Shown here one piece after another: positions 8,884 through 17,819 of a stretch of DNA of 64,000 bases. The notes under the pieces were generated by a model, which was given only the letters and a program-made list of their open reading frames with translations, was not told where the DNA came from and made no database searches. The DNA lies in contig JAQWQC010000031.1 in NCBI GenBank assembly GCA_029245025.1, positions 124,001-188,000 on the forward strand, given 5' to 3'. The stretch comes from Rhodospirillaceae bacterium. Lineage in GTDB: Bacteria > Pseudomonadota > Alphaproteobacteria > Rhodospirillales > Rhodospirillaceae. Positions within the stretch are counted from its first letter, which is position 1. The number at the start of each line of letters is the position of its first letter. The translations under genes were made by a program, and so were the position numbers.

Positions 8884-9776
8884 TACAGTTGATCCAGCCA
8901 CGTCGTGAGCGCGCTGCCGATTTCTTCGGACCCTGTGTCAAACACATCGTCGGTGATGTCGGGGAACTCGATCATATCAGCATCGGGCAGGGCTTCTTTT
9001 TTGGCCGTTCGTGTCTTTTCCAACAACATTTCGTGAGGCTGTAGAATCAAGACCGGTTGTTTGATCAACGGGAAGCGTTCTTCTGGAACGTAAGTCCATA
9101 CCGCATTGTAGGCATACCAAGATTTATCGAGGGAATGGATATCTTCGAGAAAGATTTTCGCTGCGCGTTCTAAGGAGACACCTTCTGACCGATTAATAAC
9201 GATCAGATACCACCTGTTCATAATGAACGTGCCGTCCTCGGGCAGTGTTTTTTCTGTCGGTAAATTGGCGAGCCGGTCAGCACGCGTTTCTGTGTCGTAG
9301 TATGCGATTCCCGATAGCACCACACCGCGAACCAGGTCGGGCCGGATGATGGCTAGTTCCGAAGCAATGAAGACGCCCGTGTGAAAGCCAAACACATCAA
9401 CTTTGCCTTTGCCACCTTGCCCATAGCCCAAAGCATCCAATGCGTCTGCCATTGCATTGGCAATACCAGCCATATCAGGGGGGGAATCAGGCCGGTCAGA
9501 TTCACCGTACCCAGGCGTATCAAAGGCGATGGCGAGCCGGTCTCGTCCGACGACTTCAACCAAGGGGCGATACTCTTCTGCCGACTTAGGGTTCTGGTGG
9601 AATAATACCAACGGGGTTTTATCGTCAGTTCCGTCTGCTGGTCTGGCTGAATGATAGTGGATCTGGCCATACGGGCCATCGACATAACCTTTCTTGTAAA
9701 TTACCTGGTCCTCCGCGACTGCGGCGCTCGCTAGCAGGGCGGTTGTTGCTAAAAATGCGCCAATCCAGTTTTTCAT
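8883..9776 (-). CDS. Exported alpha/beta-hydrolase-fold protein with GxHTG instead of GxSxG
   Basis: A 297-residue protein with a Sec signal peptide (GAFLATTALLASAAVAED). The alpha/beta-hydrolase fold is clear: PLVLFHQNPKS at the oxyanion-hole strand, AIAFDTPGYGESDRPD, and VDVFGFHTGVFIASELA at the nucleophile elbow. The elbow reads G-F-H-T-G, so histidine (His132) stands where the catalytic serine should be, and no histidine is seen in the C-terminal region where the catalytic base normally lies. The protein may therefore not be a classical serine hydrolase. ATG 9776 has GGAG seven bases upstream; TTG 9782 is an alternative. It is translationally coupled to the TRAP binding protein, suggesting that both handle the same small molecule. 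A paralogue with the same elbow lies at 18526-19494. Confidence 0.85.
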   Translation of the reverse strand: MKNWIGAFLATTALLASAAVAEDQVIYKKGYVDGPYGQIHYHSARPADGTDDKTPLVLFHQNPKSAEEYRPLVEVVGRDRLAIAFDTPGYGESDRPDSPPDMAGIANAMADALDALGYGQGGKGKVDVFGFHTGVFIASELAIIRPDLVRGVVLSGIAYYDTETRADRLANLPTEKTLPEDGTFIMNRWYLIVINRSEGVSLERAAKIFLEDIHSLDKSWYAYNAVWTYVPEERFPLIKQPVLILQPHEMLLEKTRTAKKEALPDADMIEFPDITDDVFDTGSEEIGSALTTWLDQL

Positions 9777-10069
9777 TCTCAAGCTCCTGCCGGTTAAAGT
9801 TCGACGTCTATATTGGCCTTCAAATGCGGTCCGATGATAGGTTTAAGTGCCATACATTGCATTTCGACCACATGAAGGCGGGGTCAGACCATGCCAGCAC
9901 ACAACACAGATCAGCTATGGGGGAGTGTCACCAAGGCGCTCCCTTTGTCGCATTGCATGCAGCGTCGGCCGTCTGGCACTATTTTGTAGAACGAGATGAT
10001 ATTTTAATTCGCATGCTGCCGAACTTGAGGTCCCAGAAAGGTTCATCCACGACACCTTCAGAACAATAA

Positions 10070-11191
10070 CTAGAATAAAGTGAGTTGGCAGCCGCGTTTG
10101 TCTGTTGGTACGCGGAATTTCGTGGTCGAAAGCGCATGGCCGTTGGCGTTCAGACGCAATCGTCGTGCCGCCAGATTAAATCGCTTCGATAACGCATCTG
10201 CATAAGCGCCTCTGCCAACCTGGCGGTTTCCCCAGGCCGGATGATAGTCGCGCCCGTCATTCATAGATCGGATCAGCGCCATAATGCGTCCCGCGCGGTG
10301 ACGGGTGTTTTCTGCAAGCCATTCTTGGAACAAATCTTTTACTTCAAGAGGTAGTCGCAGCACCAGATAGCCTCCTTCATCGGCACCTGCGTCCGCAGCT
10401 GCCTCCAGAACAGCTTCCATTTCTTGGTCATTGAGACCGGGGATCGCTGGCGCAAACATCACACCATTGGGAATGCCAGCTGCCTTCAATTGACGAATGG
10501 CGTCTAACCGCCGTCCCGGTGTTGATGCACGCGGCTCCATTGATCGCGCCAACCTATGATCCAATGTCGTAATGGAAAGGGCGACCTTAGCCAATCCGCT
10601 CGCTGCCATGGGTCCCAAAATATCTAGATCTCGGGTTACGAGATGCGACTTTGTAACAATGGAAACTGGATGCTGGAAGCGAGCCAGCACTTCAAGAATA
10701 GACCGTGTGATCTTGCGTTCTTTCTCGAGCGGCTGGTAGGGGTCCGTGTTGGTCCCCATTGCAATAACCTGGGGGCGGTACCCAGGCTTGCGCAGTTCCG
10801 TTTCTAATAAATCAGCCGCATCGGGTTTGACGAAAATCTTGGTTTCAAAATCCAGTCCAGCGGATAGACCGAGGAACGCATGGGTTGGCCGAGCAAAGCA
10901 ATACACGCAGCCGTGCTCGCAGCCACGATAGGGATTAATCGAGCGGTCAAAGGGAATGTCAGGCGACTTATTGCGTGCCAAAATTCCGCGTGTGGAATCC
11001 TTCAAAACCTGTGTGCGCAATACCTCAGGTTCTTTGTCGAGATTGTTCCAGCCGTCATCGGCTTTGGTCAGCCGCTGGCGCTCATATCGCCCAGCACGAT
11101 TCGTAATTGGGCCGCGTCCGCGTCGCGCATCTGGGTGCACAAAGGCGTTCTCGGCGGACTGTTTTGAGAGCTTTTGAACTACTCGATCCAT
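10070..11191 (-). CDS. PA0069-family radical SAM protein
   Basis: A 373-residue cytoplasmic protein. Residues 91, 95 and 98 are the cysteines of the CX3CX2C motif (RGCEHGCVYCFARPTH), which holds the [4Fe-4S] cluster used to cleave S-adenosylmethionine. The N-terminal R-G-R-G-P stretch, INPYRGCEHG, MGTNTDPYQPLEK and the C-terminal TLF ending match the PA0069 family, distantly related to spore photoproduct lyase. The reaction of this family is not established. ATG 11191 is preferred to the upstream in-frame TTG at 11221. It lies 72 bases downstream of, but on the same strand as, the phosphate transporter gene and is probably a separate unit. Confidence 0.88.
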   Translation of the reverse strand: MDRVVQKLSKQSAENAFVHPDARRGRGPITNRAGRYERQRLTKADDGWNNLDKEPEVLRTQVLKDSTRGILARNKSPDIPFDRSINPYRGCEHGCVYCFARPTHAFLGLSAGLDFETKIFVKPDAADLLETELRKPGYRPQVIAMGTNTDPYQPLEKERKITRSILEVLARFQHPVSIVTKSHLVTRDLDILGPMAASGLAKVALSITTLDHRLARSMEPRASTPGRRLDAIRQLKAAGIPNGVMFAPAIPGLNDQEMEAVLEAAADAGADEGGYLVLRLPLEVKDLFQEWLAENTRHRAGRIMALIRSMNDGRDYHPAWGNRQVGRGAYADALSKRFNLAARRLRLNANGHALSTTKFRVPTDKRGCQLTLF

Positions 11192-11263
11192 GGCCTGACC
11201 GTACGCCAGCACAAAGAACAAAAAAAGAACAATTGTTCCTCGGACAGGAATAGCCGTGTTTAT

Positions 11264-12808
11264 CTAGAGAAAGACGTTAACCACCAAGAACAGGAGCCCG
11301 GCTATTACGGCCGAAGCGGGAACGGTGATCAGCCAGGCAGCAATGATACCCAGCAGGTAGCGTCGTCTGACCAGACGGCGTTTCTTCGCCTTCGCCCATT
11401 TGTTTATGACCATATCTTGGGTTGGCGGTGCTGGGGTTTCTCCGTCCGATGTCAGGGGCAAGGTCCGCTTAACTTTGGGTGGTCCGATTTTATTGTTAAC
11501 GATAAATTCTCTCAAAAAACCAACACCAAACACACCACCAACAGCAATGTGGGTGGAACTTACGGGCAGCCCAAGTCCGGAGGCGATGATCACGGTGATG
11601 GCTGCGGACAAAGCAACGCAAAACGCCCTGATCGGGTCTAGTTTGGTAATCTTTTCGCCAACGATCTTGATGATTTTTGGACCAAACAGCAAAAGACCGA
11701 TTGCAATCCCGATGGCCCCAATGGCCAGCACCCAAAGCGGGAGTGTCACTTTTGCTGCGACAGTCCCTGCAGTGACTGCGGTGACAATGGCGGCCAAGGG
11801 TCCAACCGCGTTGGCGACGTCGTTAGAGCCGTGGGCGAAGGACAATAGAGCGGCAGCACAGATTAAGGGGCTGCGGAACAACTGACCCACTGATTTCCGA
11901 GTGTTCTCAATGTTGCTGGTGTCTTTAAGGGCCACGAAGCGCACAACGGCGTAGCCAATAGCAAAGGCGGCGAAACCTATCAAAAAGAGAGTTGGCGTTT
12001 CAGGTTTCCAAACCCGTTTGAGGCCTTTCATGACCAGGTAGACAGAAAACGCCCCTGTCATAATGCCGACAAGAACAGGAGTCCAACGTTGCGCGGCCGC
12101 GACTTTGTCCTCCTTAAAAATCACCGCCACTTTGACGAACAACAGGAACGCGGCCGCGATTATGCCGCCAAGCACCGGTGATATTACCCAACTGGCTGCG
12201 ATCTTTCCCATTACCGGCCAATCCACGGCCGTCATTCCGGCTGCAGCGATCCCAGCTCCTAGGACGCCGCCAACAATTGAGTGAGTTGTGGAGACAGGCG
12301 CGCCGATTAGCGTCGCCAGATTAACCCATAGCGCTGCGGCCAACAGCGCAGCGAGCATGGCTGAGACAAAGATGGATTGATCCGCGAAGGACTCAGGACT
12401 GACAATGCCTTTTGAAATAGTTGTGACGACGTCGCCGCCGGCAATGAGTGCACCAGCAGCTTCAAAGACGGCGGCAATAATCAGGGCGCCGACCATAGTC
12501 AGTGCCTTAGAGCCGACGGCTGGTCCCACATTGTTGGCGACGTCGTTGGCACCGATGTTCATTGCCATATAGGCGCCGATGATTGAGGCGATTGCGATGA
12601 TGGCGTAGCCGTCAGTCGTGCCTGACTGTAGGTATGTGTAGGCCCAGACGGCCATCACGAAGAGAAGGCCAAACCCCATGTCGAGGTTGCGCAAGCCCAT
12701 GCGTGTGGCGGCTTTGTCAAGTTGAGCGATGCGCTTTAGGTCTTTGTCGATCGCCGTTTTTTTGGCGACACCGGTTGGGTCGACATCGGGAGAAGAGAGG
12801 AGGGACAT
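11264..12808 (-). CDS. Inorganic phosphate transporter, PiT family
   Basis: A 514-residue membrane protein with about 11-12 hydrophobic segments. Both PiT signature repeats are present: GANDVANNVGPAVG near residue 85 and GSNDVANAVGPLAA near 325, together with PVSTTHSIVGG and PVSSTHIAVGG. The family takes up metal-phosphate or phosphate driven by protons or sodium ions across the inner membrane. The N-terminal extension of about 40 charged residues and the central loop are cytoplasmic by the positive-inside rule. No phoU-like gene is adjacent. No strong ribosome binding site is visible before ATG 12808. It is longer than E. coli PitA mainly through the N-terminal extension. Confidence 0.92.
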   Translation of the reverse strand: MSLLSSPDVDPTGVAKKTAIDKDLKRIAQLDKAATRMGLRNLDMGFGLLFVMAVWAYTYLQSGTTDGYAIIAIASIIGAYMAMNIGANDVANNVGPAVGSKALTMVGALIIAAVFEAAGALIAGGDVVTTISKGIVSPESFADQSIFVSAMLAALLAAALWVNLATLIGAPVSTTHSIVGGVLGAGIAAAGMTAVDWPVMGKIAASWVISPVLGGIIAAAFLLFVKVAVIFKEDKVAAAQRWTPVLVGIMTGAFSVYLVMKGLKRVWKPETPTLFLIGFAAFAIGYAVVRFVALKDTSNIENTRKSVGQLFRSPLICAAALLSFAHGSNDVANAVGPLAAIVTAVTAGTVAAKVTLPLWVLAIGAIGIAIGLLLFGPKIIKIVGEKITKLDPIRAFCVALSAAITVIIASGLGLPVSSTHIAVGGVFGVGFLREFIVNNKIGPPKVKRTLPLTSDGETPAPPTQDMVINKWAKAKKRRLVRRRYLLGIIAAWLITVPASAVIAGLLFLVVNVFL

Positions 12809-12920
12809 AAGGGGTTTTGGTCCAGCGTCACAAATCTGTCATAATTCTGGAACTGACTTAACGGTGTTTACGTCACCTGGTCAATGACACCCGTTTGTTA
12901 TTTAGGTTAATTTCGCACAG

Positions 12921-13340
12921 ATGCTACGAATCCCTCGATTTCGCCAATGCGCGGCCTTGCCGTTCCAGGGTATTGCGTCTCGCCAGCGGGTTATGCTGAT
13001 CACGTCGCTCGGAACCAAAAGGTGGATTTTACCCAAAGGAAATATCGAGCCAGGTCTTACGGTGCGCGAATCCACCGAGTTTGAGGCCTTCGAAGAGGCG
13101 GGCGTTATGGGGGCTCTCCATTCCGACAGTATTGGCTCATACACGTATGAGAAGACTGACGGGGATGAAGATATCCTCCATCACGTCAAAGTATTTCCAC
13201 TAGAAGTTACCAAAGTGCTGGAAGAATATCCGCACCATGTGAAACGCGAGCGTCAGTGGATGGATCCTGCAGAAGCAATCGAGGCGGTCGACGAACCCGA
13301 GCTTAAAGAGTTAATAGGTAAGTTTGCTGAGCAGCCCTGA
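12921..13340 (+). CDS. Nudix hydrolase
   Basis: A 139-residue cytoplasmic protein with a single Nudix fold. The box region reads WILPKGNIEPG, then TVRESTEFEAFEEAGVMG: the core E-x2-E-E-x-G metal-binding part is kept (EAFEEAGV), while the first glutamate after the PKG loop is replaced by leucine. Proteins of this type (DIPP-like, WxLPKG) hydrolyse nucleoside diphosphate derivatives such as diadenosine or inositol polyphosphates; the substrate here is unknown. It is divergent from the phosphate transporter gene, with 112 bases between, and its 3' end abuts the decayed phospholipase gene. Confidence 0.85.
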   Translation: MLRIPRFRQCAALPFQGIASRQRVMLITSLGTKRWILPKGNIEPGLTVRESTEFEAFEEAGVMGALHSDSIGSYTYEKTDGDEDILHHVKVFPLEVTKVLEEYPHHVKRERQWMDPAEAIEAVDEPELKELIGKFAEQP

Positions 13341-13343
13341 CGC

Positions 13344-13914
13344 TCACCAGCGGTTTCCTAATTTAACTCGTAATCGCGTGTCTTTCTGATTAAAGCCCAA
13401 CTAGCTCTCGCTGTATCCACTTATGAATTGTGCGTACAGGTTGAGCGTGAACAGCTTCTGGACAAATAGGAACGGTGTGGTCGCGTCCAGTTGCAACGTC
13501 GTTTTGTCGTGGGCGTCGCCTTTTCTCAGCGATGCCATTAAGCCCAAACAGGTTTGGCTCTGTTCATTGCGCTGCATCAGGCGCACTGCCAGTCCAGCTC
13601 CACTGCTGCGGCACTGTCATTTGGTATGTATGTTGAATAAAAGAACCTGGCTCTAGTGAATAAATGCCTGCATCCGAGCGTTTGATAAGGTTCAGGGTGC
13701 CCTTGAATGGTTTATCCGGTCCCGCGACGCGATATTCAATTGCGCCCAGAACAGTGACATCTACCGCATCTTTACCAGGGTTGGTGAATACCACCTGAAT
13801 ATCGACCGTCTGCCCCTGAAGCATCGGATCGCTCGGGGCGATGACAATCGTGTCCGCTAAAGCGGGTCCGGCTATGAGCAAGAATAAAACCGTACCCGAA
13901 ATAAAACGTCGCAT
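13344..13914 (-). pseudogene. Phospholipase A (OMPLA, PldA-like) pseudogene with large internal deletion
   Basis: An open frame from ATG 13914 to TGA at 13564 encodes a signal peptide (FISGTVLFLLIAGPALAD) and a beta-rich domain like the N-terminal extension seen in some alphaproteobacterial phospholipase A proteins. In a second frame, from about 13586, the sequence continues as an OMPLA-like C-terminus: LRKGDAHDKTTLQLD, LNLYAQFISGYSES, then TAG at 13401-13403, and then in the same frame LGFNQKDTRLRVKLGNRW to TGA 13344-13346. This matches the usual GYGES-L-x-YN ending of the barrel with one leucine codon turned into TAG. The barrel core with the catalytic Ser/His region is missing. The gene is thus shifted in frame, deleted in the middle and interrupted by a stop. 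The 116-residue N-terminal piece might still be made and exported. Confidence 0.7.
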
Positions 13915-14063
13915 CGGGACTGTCTCCGACTGATAAAATTACAAGTGTCGAGGGGTCTCGATGAGGTGACCAAAATTAGGCGAAATATTTTGCCAAACGC
14001 TGGCCAAATTATGACGCGGTCAGCGCTTATCTCTTCGATAGGTGGAGCCTGTGAGAGGGCCGC

Positions 14064-14537
14064 TTAGTCTTTTCGTGCGGCAACCGCTTCCAACTCAATC
14101 AGCACCTCGGGCAAAGCCAGCGCTTTGACATAAACCAAAGTGCCTGCTTGTTTGCCTCCCGGATTGTGCATGGCACCGGCTTTTATTACTGCGCCAATGT
14201 CCGATGGATTGATCATATATAAGTTGGTCTTAACCACGTCACTCCAATCCATCCCCGCGTCGCGCAAGGTTTGTCCAACTTTAGCGTAAACTATATCGGC
14301 TTGCGTTTTCGCGTCCGGTGGTGTGTTGCCGTCTGCATCTGTGGCTGTCTGGCCACTGACGAAAAGGATGCGAGAGCCTGGTGGAATCTCCATGCTGCGT
14401 TGGGTGTAGCCGCCAGTGGGATTGCGCGAAATGTTGGTGGAAGCCGCATCGGTAGACTGGGCGACGGCTGGTCCCGCAAGTGCGTTGGACAAAAGTAAAC
14501 CGGCAAGCGCATTGGATATCGTTGGTCGGTTGATCAT
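14064..14537 (-). CDS. Exported RidA/YjgF/UK114 family protein
   Basis: A 157-residue protein with a signal peptide (ALAGLLLSNALAGPAVAQ) followed by a RidA domain: ILFVSGQTATDADGN, QADIVYAKVGQTLRDAGMDWSDV (written here in parts), VVKTNLYMINPSD and LVYVKALALPEVLIELEAVA. Cytosolic RidA hydrolyses reactive enamines or imines, using an arginine near the C-terminus; here the corresponding stretch reads ALALPEVLIELEAVAAR. The exported form has an unknown role. ATG 14537 is preferred because AAGGA precedes it; the frame is open to 14552. It is the last gene of a minus-strand set with the methyltransferase and a coiled-coil protein. Confidence 0.85.
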   Translation of the reverse strand: MINRPTISNALAGLLLSNALAGPAVAQSTDAASTNISRNPTGGYTQRSMEIPPGSRILFVSGQTATDADGNTPPDAKTQADIVYAKVGQTLRDAGMDWSDVVKTNLYMINPSDIGAVIKAGAMHNPGGKQAGTLVYVKALALPEVLIELEAVAARKD

Positions 14538-14564
14538 AGGGCGTCCTTCCATTTCGAGAGAGAT

Positions 14565-14912
14565 TTACTCATCAAGGTATTTTTTTATCGACGGATCTAC
14601 ATCTGAGACCGGCTCGTCGGACATTGTCAGTTGCAGCCAGAAACGATCTGCGAAGGCTTGTGCGTCTGCAACCCGATCCGCAGCCTGCTCTGGTGTGTCC
14701 TCATGGGACTCAACGGCATCAGGTGGCAGAATATTGTTCTTCTCTAGCTCTGCTTCCAAAACTTTGACGCGATCTCGCACCATGTACAGTTCGCTGGCCA
14801 GAGTGACCAGAGCCGAAATTATGCGATCTTGCGGCAAGTCGTGAACCAAAACTGGCTCTTTATCGGTGACCGGGCCGGTGTGGTAGGCTTTATAAGATGG
14901 GGAGTCTGTCAC
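14565..14912 (-). CDS. Uncharacterised acidic protein with predicted coiled coil
   Basis: A 115-residue cytoplasmic protein I do not recognise. Residues about 28-60 (LPQDRIISALVTLASELYMV and on through DRVKVLEAELEKN) have the heptad pattern of a coiled coil, and the C-terminal third has an amphipathic stretch (ADRVADAQAFADRFWLQL). It starts 13 bases after the methyltransferase stop and ends 27 bases before the RidA start, so the three are probably co-transcribed. The role may be regulatory or structural for the neighbouring enzyme, which is inference. Confidence 0.6.
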   Translation of the reverse strand: MTDSPSYKAYHTGPVTDKEPVLVHDLPQDRIISALVTLASELYMVRDRVKVLEAELEKNNILPPDAVESHEDTPEQAADRVADAQAFADRFWLQLTMSDEPVSDVDPSIKKYLDE

Positions 14913-14925
14913 GGCTTCAGGTTAC

Positions 14926-16050
14926 TCACTTTTCCATCACGTAGTAATTCCACGTTATTTTAGGTGGTGTATCTTTCGCTGTCGGACCGAGGGCTTCTTT
15001 GTTTTGCGTTGCCTCGATGGCCTTAGATGACGAGAAGCCAACCGCTTTGCCCATTGCGGCGTAATCCGCTTCAACACAGGCAGGCATGTAAGGCTCGTTG
15101 TTCAGCCAAGCATCTGAAAACTGCATGATATGTTGCGCTGGTTGGTCAGGGACCAGGGCGATCTCCATACCGATGAACACGCCACCCGGTTTGAGGATAC
15201 GGTGCACCTCTTTAAAGAGGTCAGGCGTGACCTGCTGTGGGAACTCGTGGAACATAAACATGTGAAACACCATGTCGAAGGACTCATCTTCGTAATCCAT
15301 GTTCATGATGTCTTGCTGTGAAAACTTAACAGGGAGGCCCGCTTCCCGTGCCCGCACATGGGCGAGCTTCAAGCATGGGGCGGCGATATCAACGCCGTAT
15401 CCCTCTGACTCAGGGTGATGTTGCATCCAGGTGATGATGCCGCCGCCGTGACCCGTGCCCCAATCCAGCACGCGCTTATATTCTTTGCCTTTGGGCAGAT
15501 ACTCCCACATCAGGTGATAAACTTTATTGGGATCAGATTGATTTGGGTTGGTGGTGCGGCGCCCATAGTCGTAGATCAACCCGTCCACATCATCCCGCCA
15601 GACCCCACCGGGTTGCTGGTGGAAGTCAACCCACCGAAAATAGTCAGGCATCTCGATGTCTGGATTTAAGACCAAGTCATCACCGGCATCAGCAATAAGG
15701 GCATTCAGTTCTTCATCTAGCGCTTCACTTTGCTTTTGCACCATTGTGTCGATGCCGACATCAGGCTGGCTATACTTTAAGCGCCGCAGGTTACGTACAC
15801 TCCAGGCCTTGAGCTGAAATTGCGGCAAACGGTCCATAATCCGTGCTGCCGTTTCCCGCGTTTCGGGCTCATCTGATTGGTTACGCTTCTTGAAGTAACT
15901 GCGATAGGTTTCCTGCGCGACTTTTGAATTTACTGCGACATAGGAGCAGCGGATGAATTCCTGGAACGCCGTGTAATCCCGGCTTTGTATAGCGTCGAAG
16001 GTGGGCGGGCGGTTGCTATGGCTGTCTGGCACGATCAAGATCCCAGTCAC
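14926..16050 (-). CDS. SAM-dependent methyltransferase
   Basis: A 374-residue protein whose C-terminal half is a class-I methyltransferase. Motif I is VLDWGTGHGGG (about residue 193), motif II carries the acidic residue in YGVDIAAP, motif III is FSQQDIMNMDYEDESFDMVF, and motif IV/V includes EVHRILKPGGVFIGMEI. The N-terminal 150 residues are helical with no recognised domain and may bind the substrate. Substrate unknown. The start at 16050 is GTG with no good ribosome binding site, so the true N-terminus is uncertain. First gene of the minus-strand trio; divergent from the binding-protein gene at 16181. Confidence 0.82.
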   Translation of the reverse strand: MTGILIVPDSHSNRPPTFDAIQSRDYTAFQEFIRCSYVAVNSKVAQETYRSYFKKRNQSDEPETRETAARIMDRLPQFQLKAWSVRNLRRLKYSQPDVGIDTMVQKQSEALDEELNALIADAGDDLVLNPDIEMPDYFRWVDFHQQPGGVWRDDVDGLIYDYGRRTTNPNQSDPNKVYHLMWEYLPKGKEYKRVLDWGTGHGGGIITWMQHHPESEGYGVDIAAPCLKLAHVRAREAGLPVKFSQQDIMNMDYEDESFDMVFHMFMFHEFPQQVTPDLFKEVHRILKPGGVFIGMEIALVPDQPAQHIMQFSDAWLNNEPYMPACVEADYAAMGKAVGFSSSKAIEATQNKEALGPTAKDTPPKITWNYYVMEK

Positions 16051-16180
16051 ATGAGGTGGTTAAGCTATAAGAGTGGGCGGGGTCTGCCACCCTGTCAACA
16101 TAACCGATTCACCTTGACTCTGTATCAGCCGGAACGGCTATGGTTCTCCCACATTTTCCCCTTCGTTCGGAGCATTTCCC

Positions 16181-17773
16181 ATGATCGCACTGCGTCACGC
16201 AGTCTTGGCATTGTCCTTCATGTTGGCTTTCACAGGCGCGGCGCTGGCTGGGGTGATTCTGCATCGCGGCAATAGCAAAGAGCCGGATTCTTTAGACCCC
16301 CATCGTGCGGCCGGGACATGGGAAAACACAATTATTGGTGACTTGTTTCTCGGTCTGACGACGGAGGCCGCCAATGGCGACATCATTCCTGCTGCCGCTG
16401 AAAGCTGGACCGTCAGCGATGATGGCCTGATTTACACATTTACGTTGCGCGACAATTTATTGTGGTCAGATGGAGTGCAGGTCACCGCAAGTGACTTTGT
16501 GTTCGGTATGCGCCGGATCATGGATCCCGTCACCGCTGCGCGCTATGCGTCTCTGTTGTTTCCAATTAAGAATGCACGCGCCATCAACACCGGCCAGATG
16601 AGTCCAGACCTCATTGGAGTTACTGCGCTTGATCCAACAACCCTTGAGATCACGTTGGAAAGCCCGGTGCCGTTCTTCACCCAGCTGCTGTCTCACTACA
16701 CCACATATCCTATCCCGCAACATGCTTATGCCATTCACGGTGATGATTGGGTCAAGGCGGGCAACATGGTTTCGAACGGAGCCTATGTGTTGCAGGAGTG
16801 GGTGACCAATTCACATGTGAAGGTGACGAAGAATCCAAACTTTTATGCCGCACAGAATGTCGCCATAGATACAGTGTTTTATTATCCGATCGAAGACAGC
16901 CGCACCGCTTTAAAGATGTTTGAGGTCGGTGAGTTGGATATGAACCTCCTAACCGAGGGTTTCCCATCGGCCCAGCTCGCTGAGGTGATCCAAAAATTTC
17001 CCGGGGAGGGGCGCGTTGTCCCCAGTCTTGGCAATCGGTTCCTGCCCATGAACACGTCACGCCCGCCGTTCGACGACAAGCGGGTGCGCAAAGCTGTATC
17101 TTTATTGGTGGACCGGGAGATTATCAATGACCGCATTGTTGCGGTCGGTGCGCGGTCGGCCTATGCTTTCGTCCCGCCGGAGACCGCCAACCATTTGCCC
17201 GAAGCCCAAGTAGATTTTGTTGATACGCCTATGCCAGAGCGGATCGCTGAAGCAAAGCGTCTGCTGGCTGAGGCGGGGTATTCCGACGATAACCCGCTCC
17301 GCTTTGAACTGTCCTATCGGGGGTCCTACGACAACACCCGCCGCTTATCTGCCGTCGCGGCAATGTGGCGCCGGTCCGGTGTGATCGCCAACATCGCCGC
17401 CTACGACTCCCGCATTTCCTACAGCAAGATGGACGCTGGTGACTATGAGATGGGTGATGGCGGTTGGGCTGCGGACTACAATGATCCTTATAATTTTCTC
17501 TATTTGCTGCTCTGTGACTCAGGCCCCATGAACTGGGCGCGCTATTGCAATCCCGCGTTCGATGACCTGGTGAATGAGGCGGCGGTTACATTGGATATGA
17601 AAAAGAGAGCTGCCCTTATGGCTGAGGCAGAGCAAATCATGCTCGATGATCATCCAGTTATCATGCTTGATTACGCGACCAACCGCATTCTGGTTTCCAA
17701 ACGCATCCAAGGGTTTGTGGATAATATTTCGAATACACACCGCACCCGGTATATGTCGATCATCGATGACTAA
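16181..17773 (+). CDS. Periplasmic oligopeptide-binding protein (SBP_bac_5), no transporter genes nearby
   Basis: A 530-residue protein with signal peptide (HAVLALSFMLAFTGAALAG). It shows the OppA pattern: LHRGNSKEPDSLDPHRA at the mature N-terminus, LTTEAANGDIIPAAAESW, YTFTLRDNLLWSDGVQVTAS, MNTSRPPFDDKRVRKAVSLL and the C-terminal DYNDPYNFLYLL. OppA-type proteins deliver oligopeptides to an ABC importer. No oppBCDF genes are adjacent, so it must use a permease encoded elsewhere or act as a sensor. The close match to OppA/MppA makes peptides the likely ligand. Confidence 0.9.
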   Translation: MIALRHAVLALSFMLAFTGAALAGVILHRGNSKEPDSLDPHRAAGTWENTIIGDLFLGLTTEAANGDIIPAAAESWTVSDDGLIYTFTLRDNLLWSDGVQVTASDFVFGMRRIMDPVTAARYASLLFPIKNARAINTGQMSPDLIGVTALDPTTLEITLESPVPFFTQLLSHYTTYPIPQHAYAIHGDDWVKAGNMVSNGAYVLQEWVTNSHVKVTKNPNFYAAQNVAIDTVFYYPIEDSRTALKMFEVGELDMNLLTEGFPSAQLAEVIQKFPGEGRVVPSLGNRFLPMNTSRPPFDDKRVRKAVSLLVDREIINDRIVAVGARSAYAFVPPETANHLPEAQVDFVDTPMPERIAEAKRLLAEAGYSDDNPLRFELSYRGSYDNTRRLSAVAAMWRRSGVIANIAAYDSRISYSKMDAGDYEMGDGGWAADYNDPYNFLYLLLCDSGPMNWARYCNPAFDDLVNEAAVTLDMKKRAALMAEAEQIMLDDHPVIMLDYATNRILVSKRIQGFVDNISNTHRTRYMSIIDD

Positions 17774-17819
17774 TCATCGGTGAGGGCGCCAAAGAGGTCG
17801 CCGAAGCCCGCGCTAAAAA

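Noticed and set aside
9743-10069. Plus-strand open frame of 108 residues in the gap before the radical SAM gene
   Set aside because: It overlaps the start of the alpha/beta-hydrolase-like gene, has no ribosome binding site and no protein-like pattern.
11226-11238. Palindrome GAACAATTGTTC followed by T-run on the minus strand, as terminator of the phosphate transporter gene
   Set aside because: The stem is only about four base pairs with an AATT loop; too weak to list as a terminator.
11174-11641. Plus-strand open frame of 155 residues
   Set aside because: Antisense to the phosphate transporter gene; composition rich in Gln, Gly and Asn is typical of a shadow of a membrane protein.
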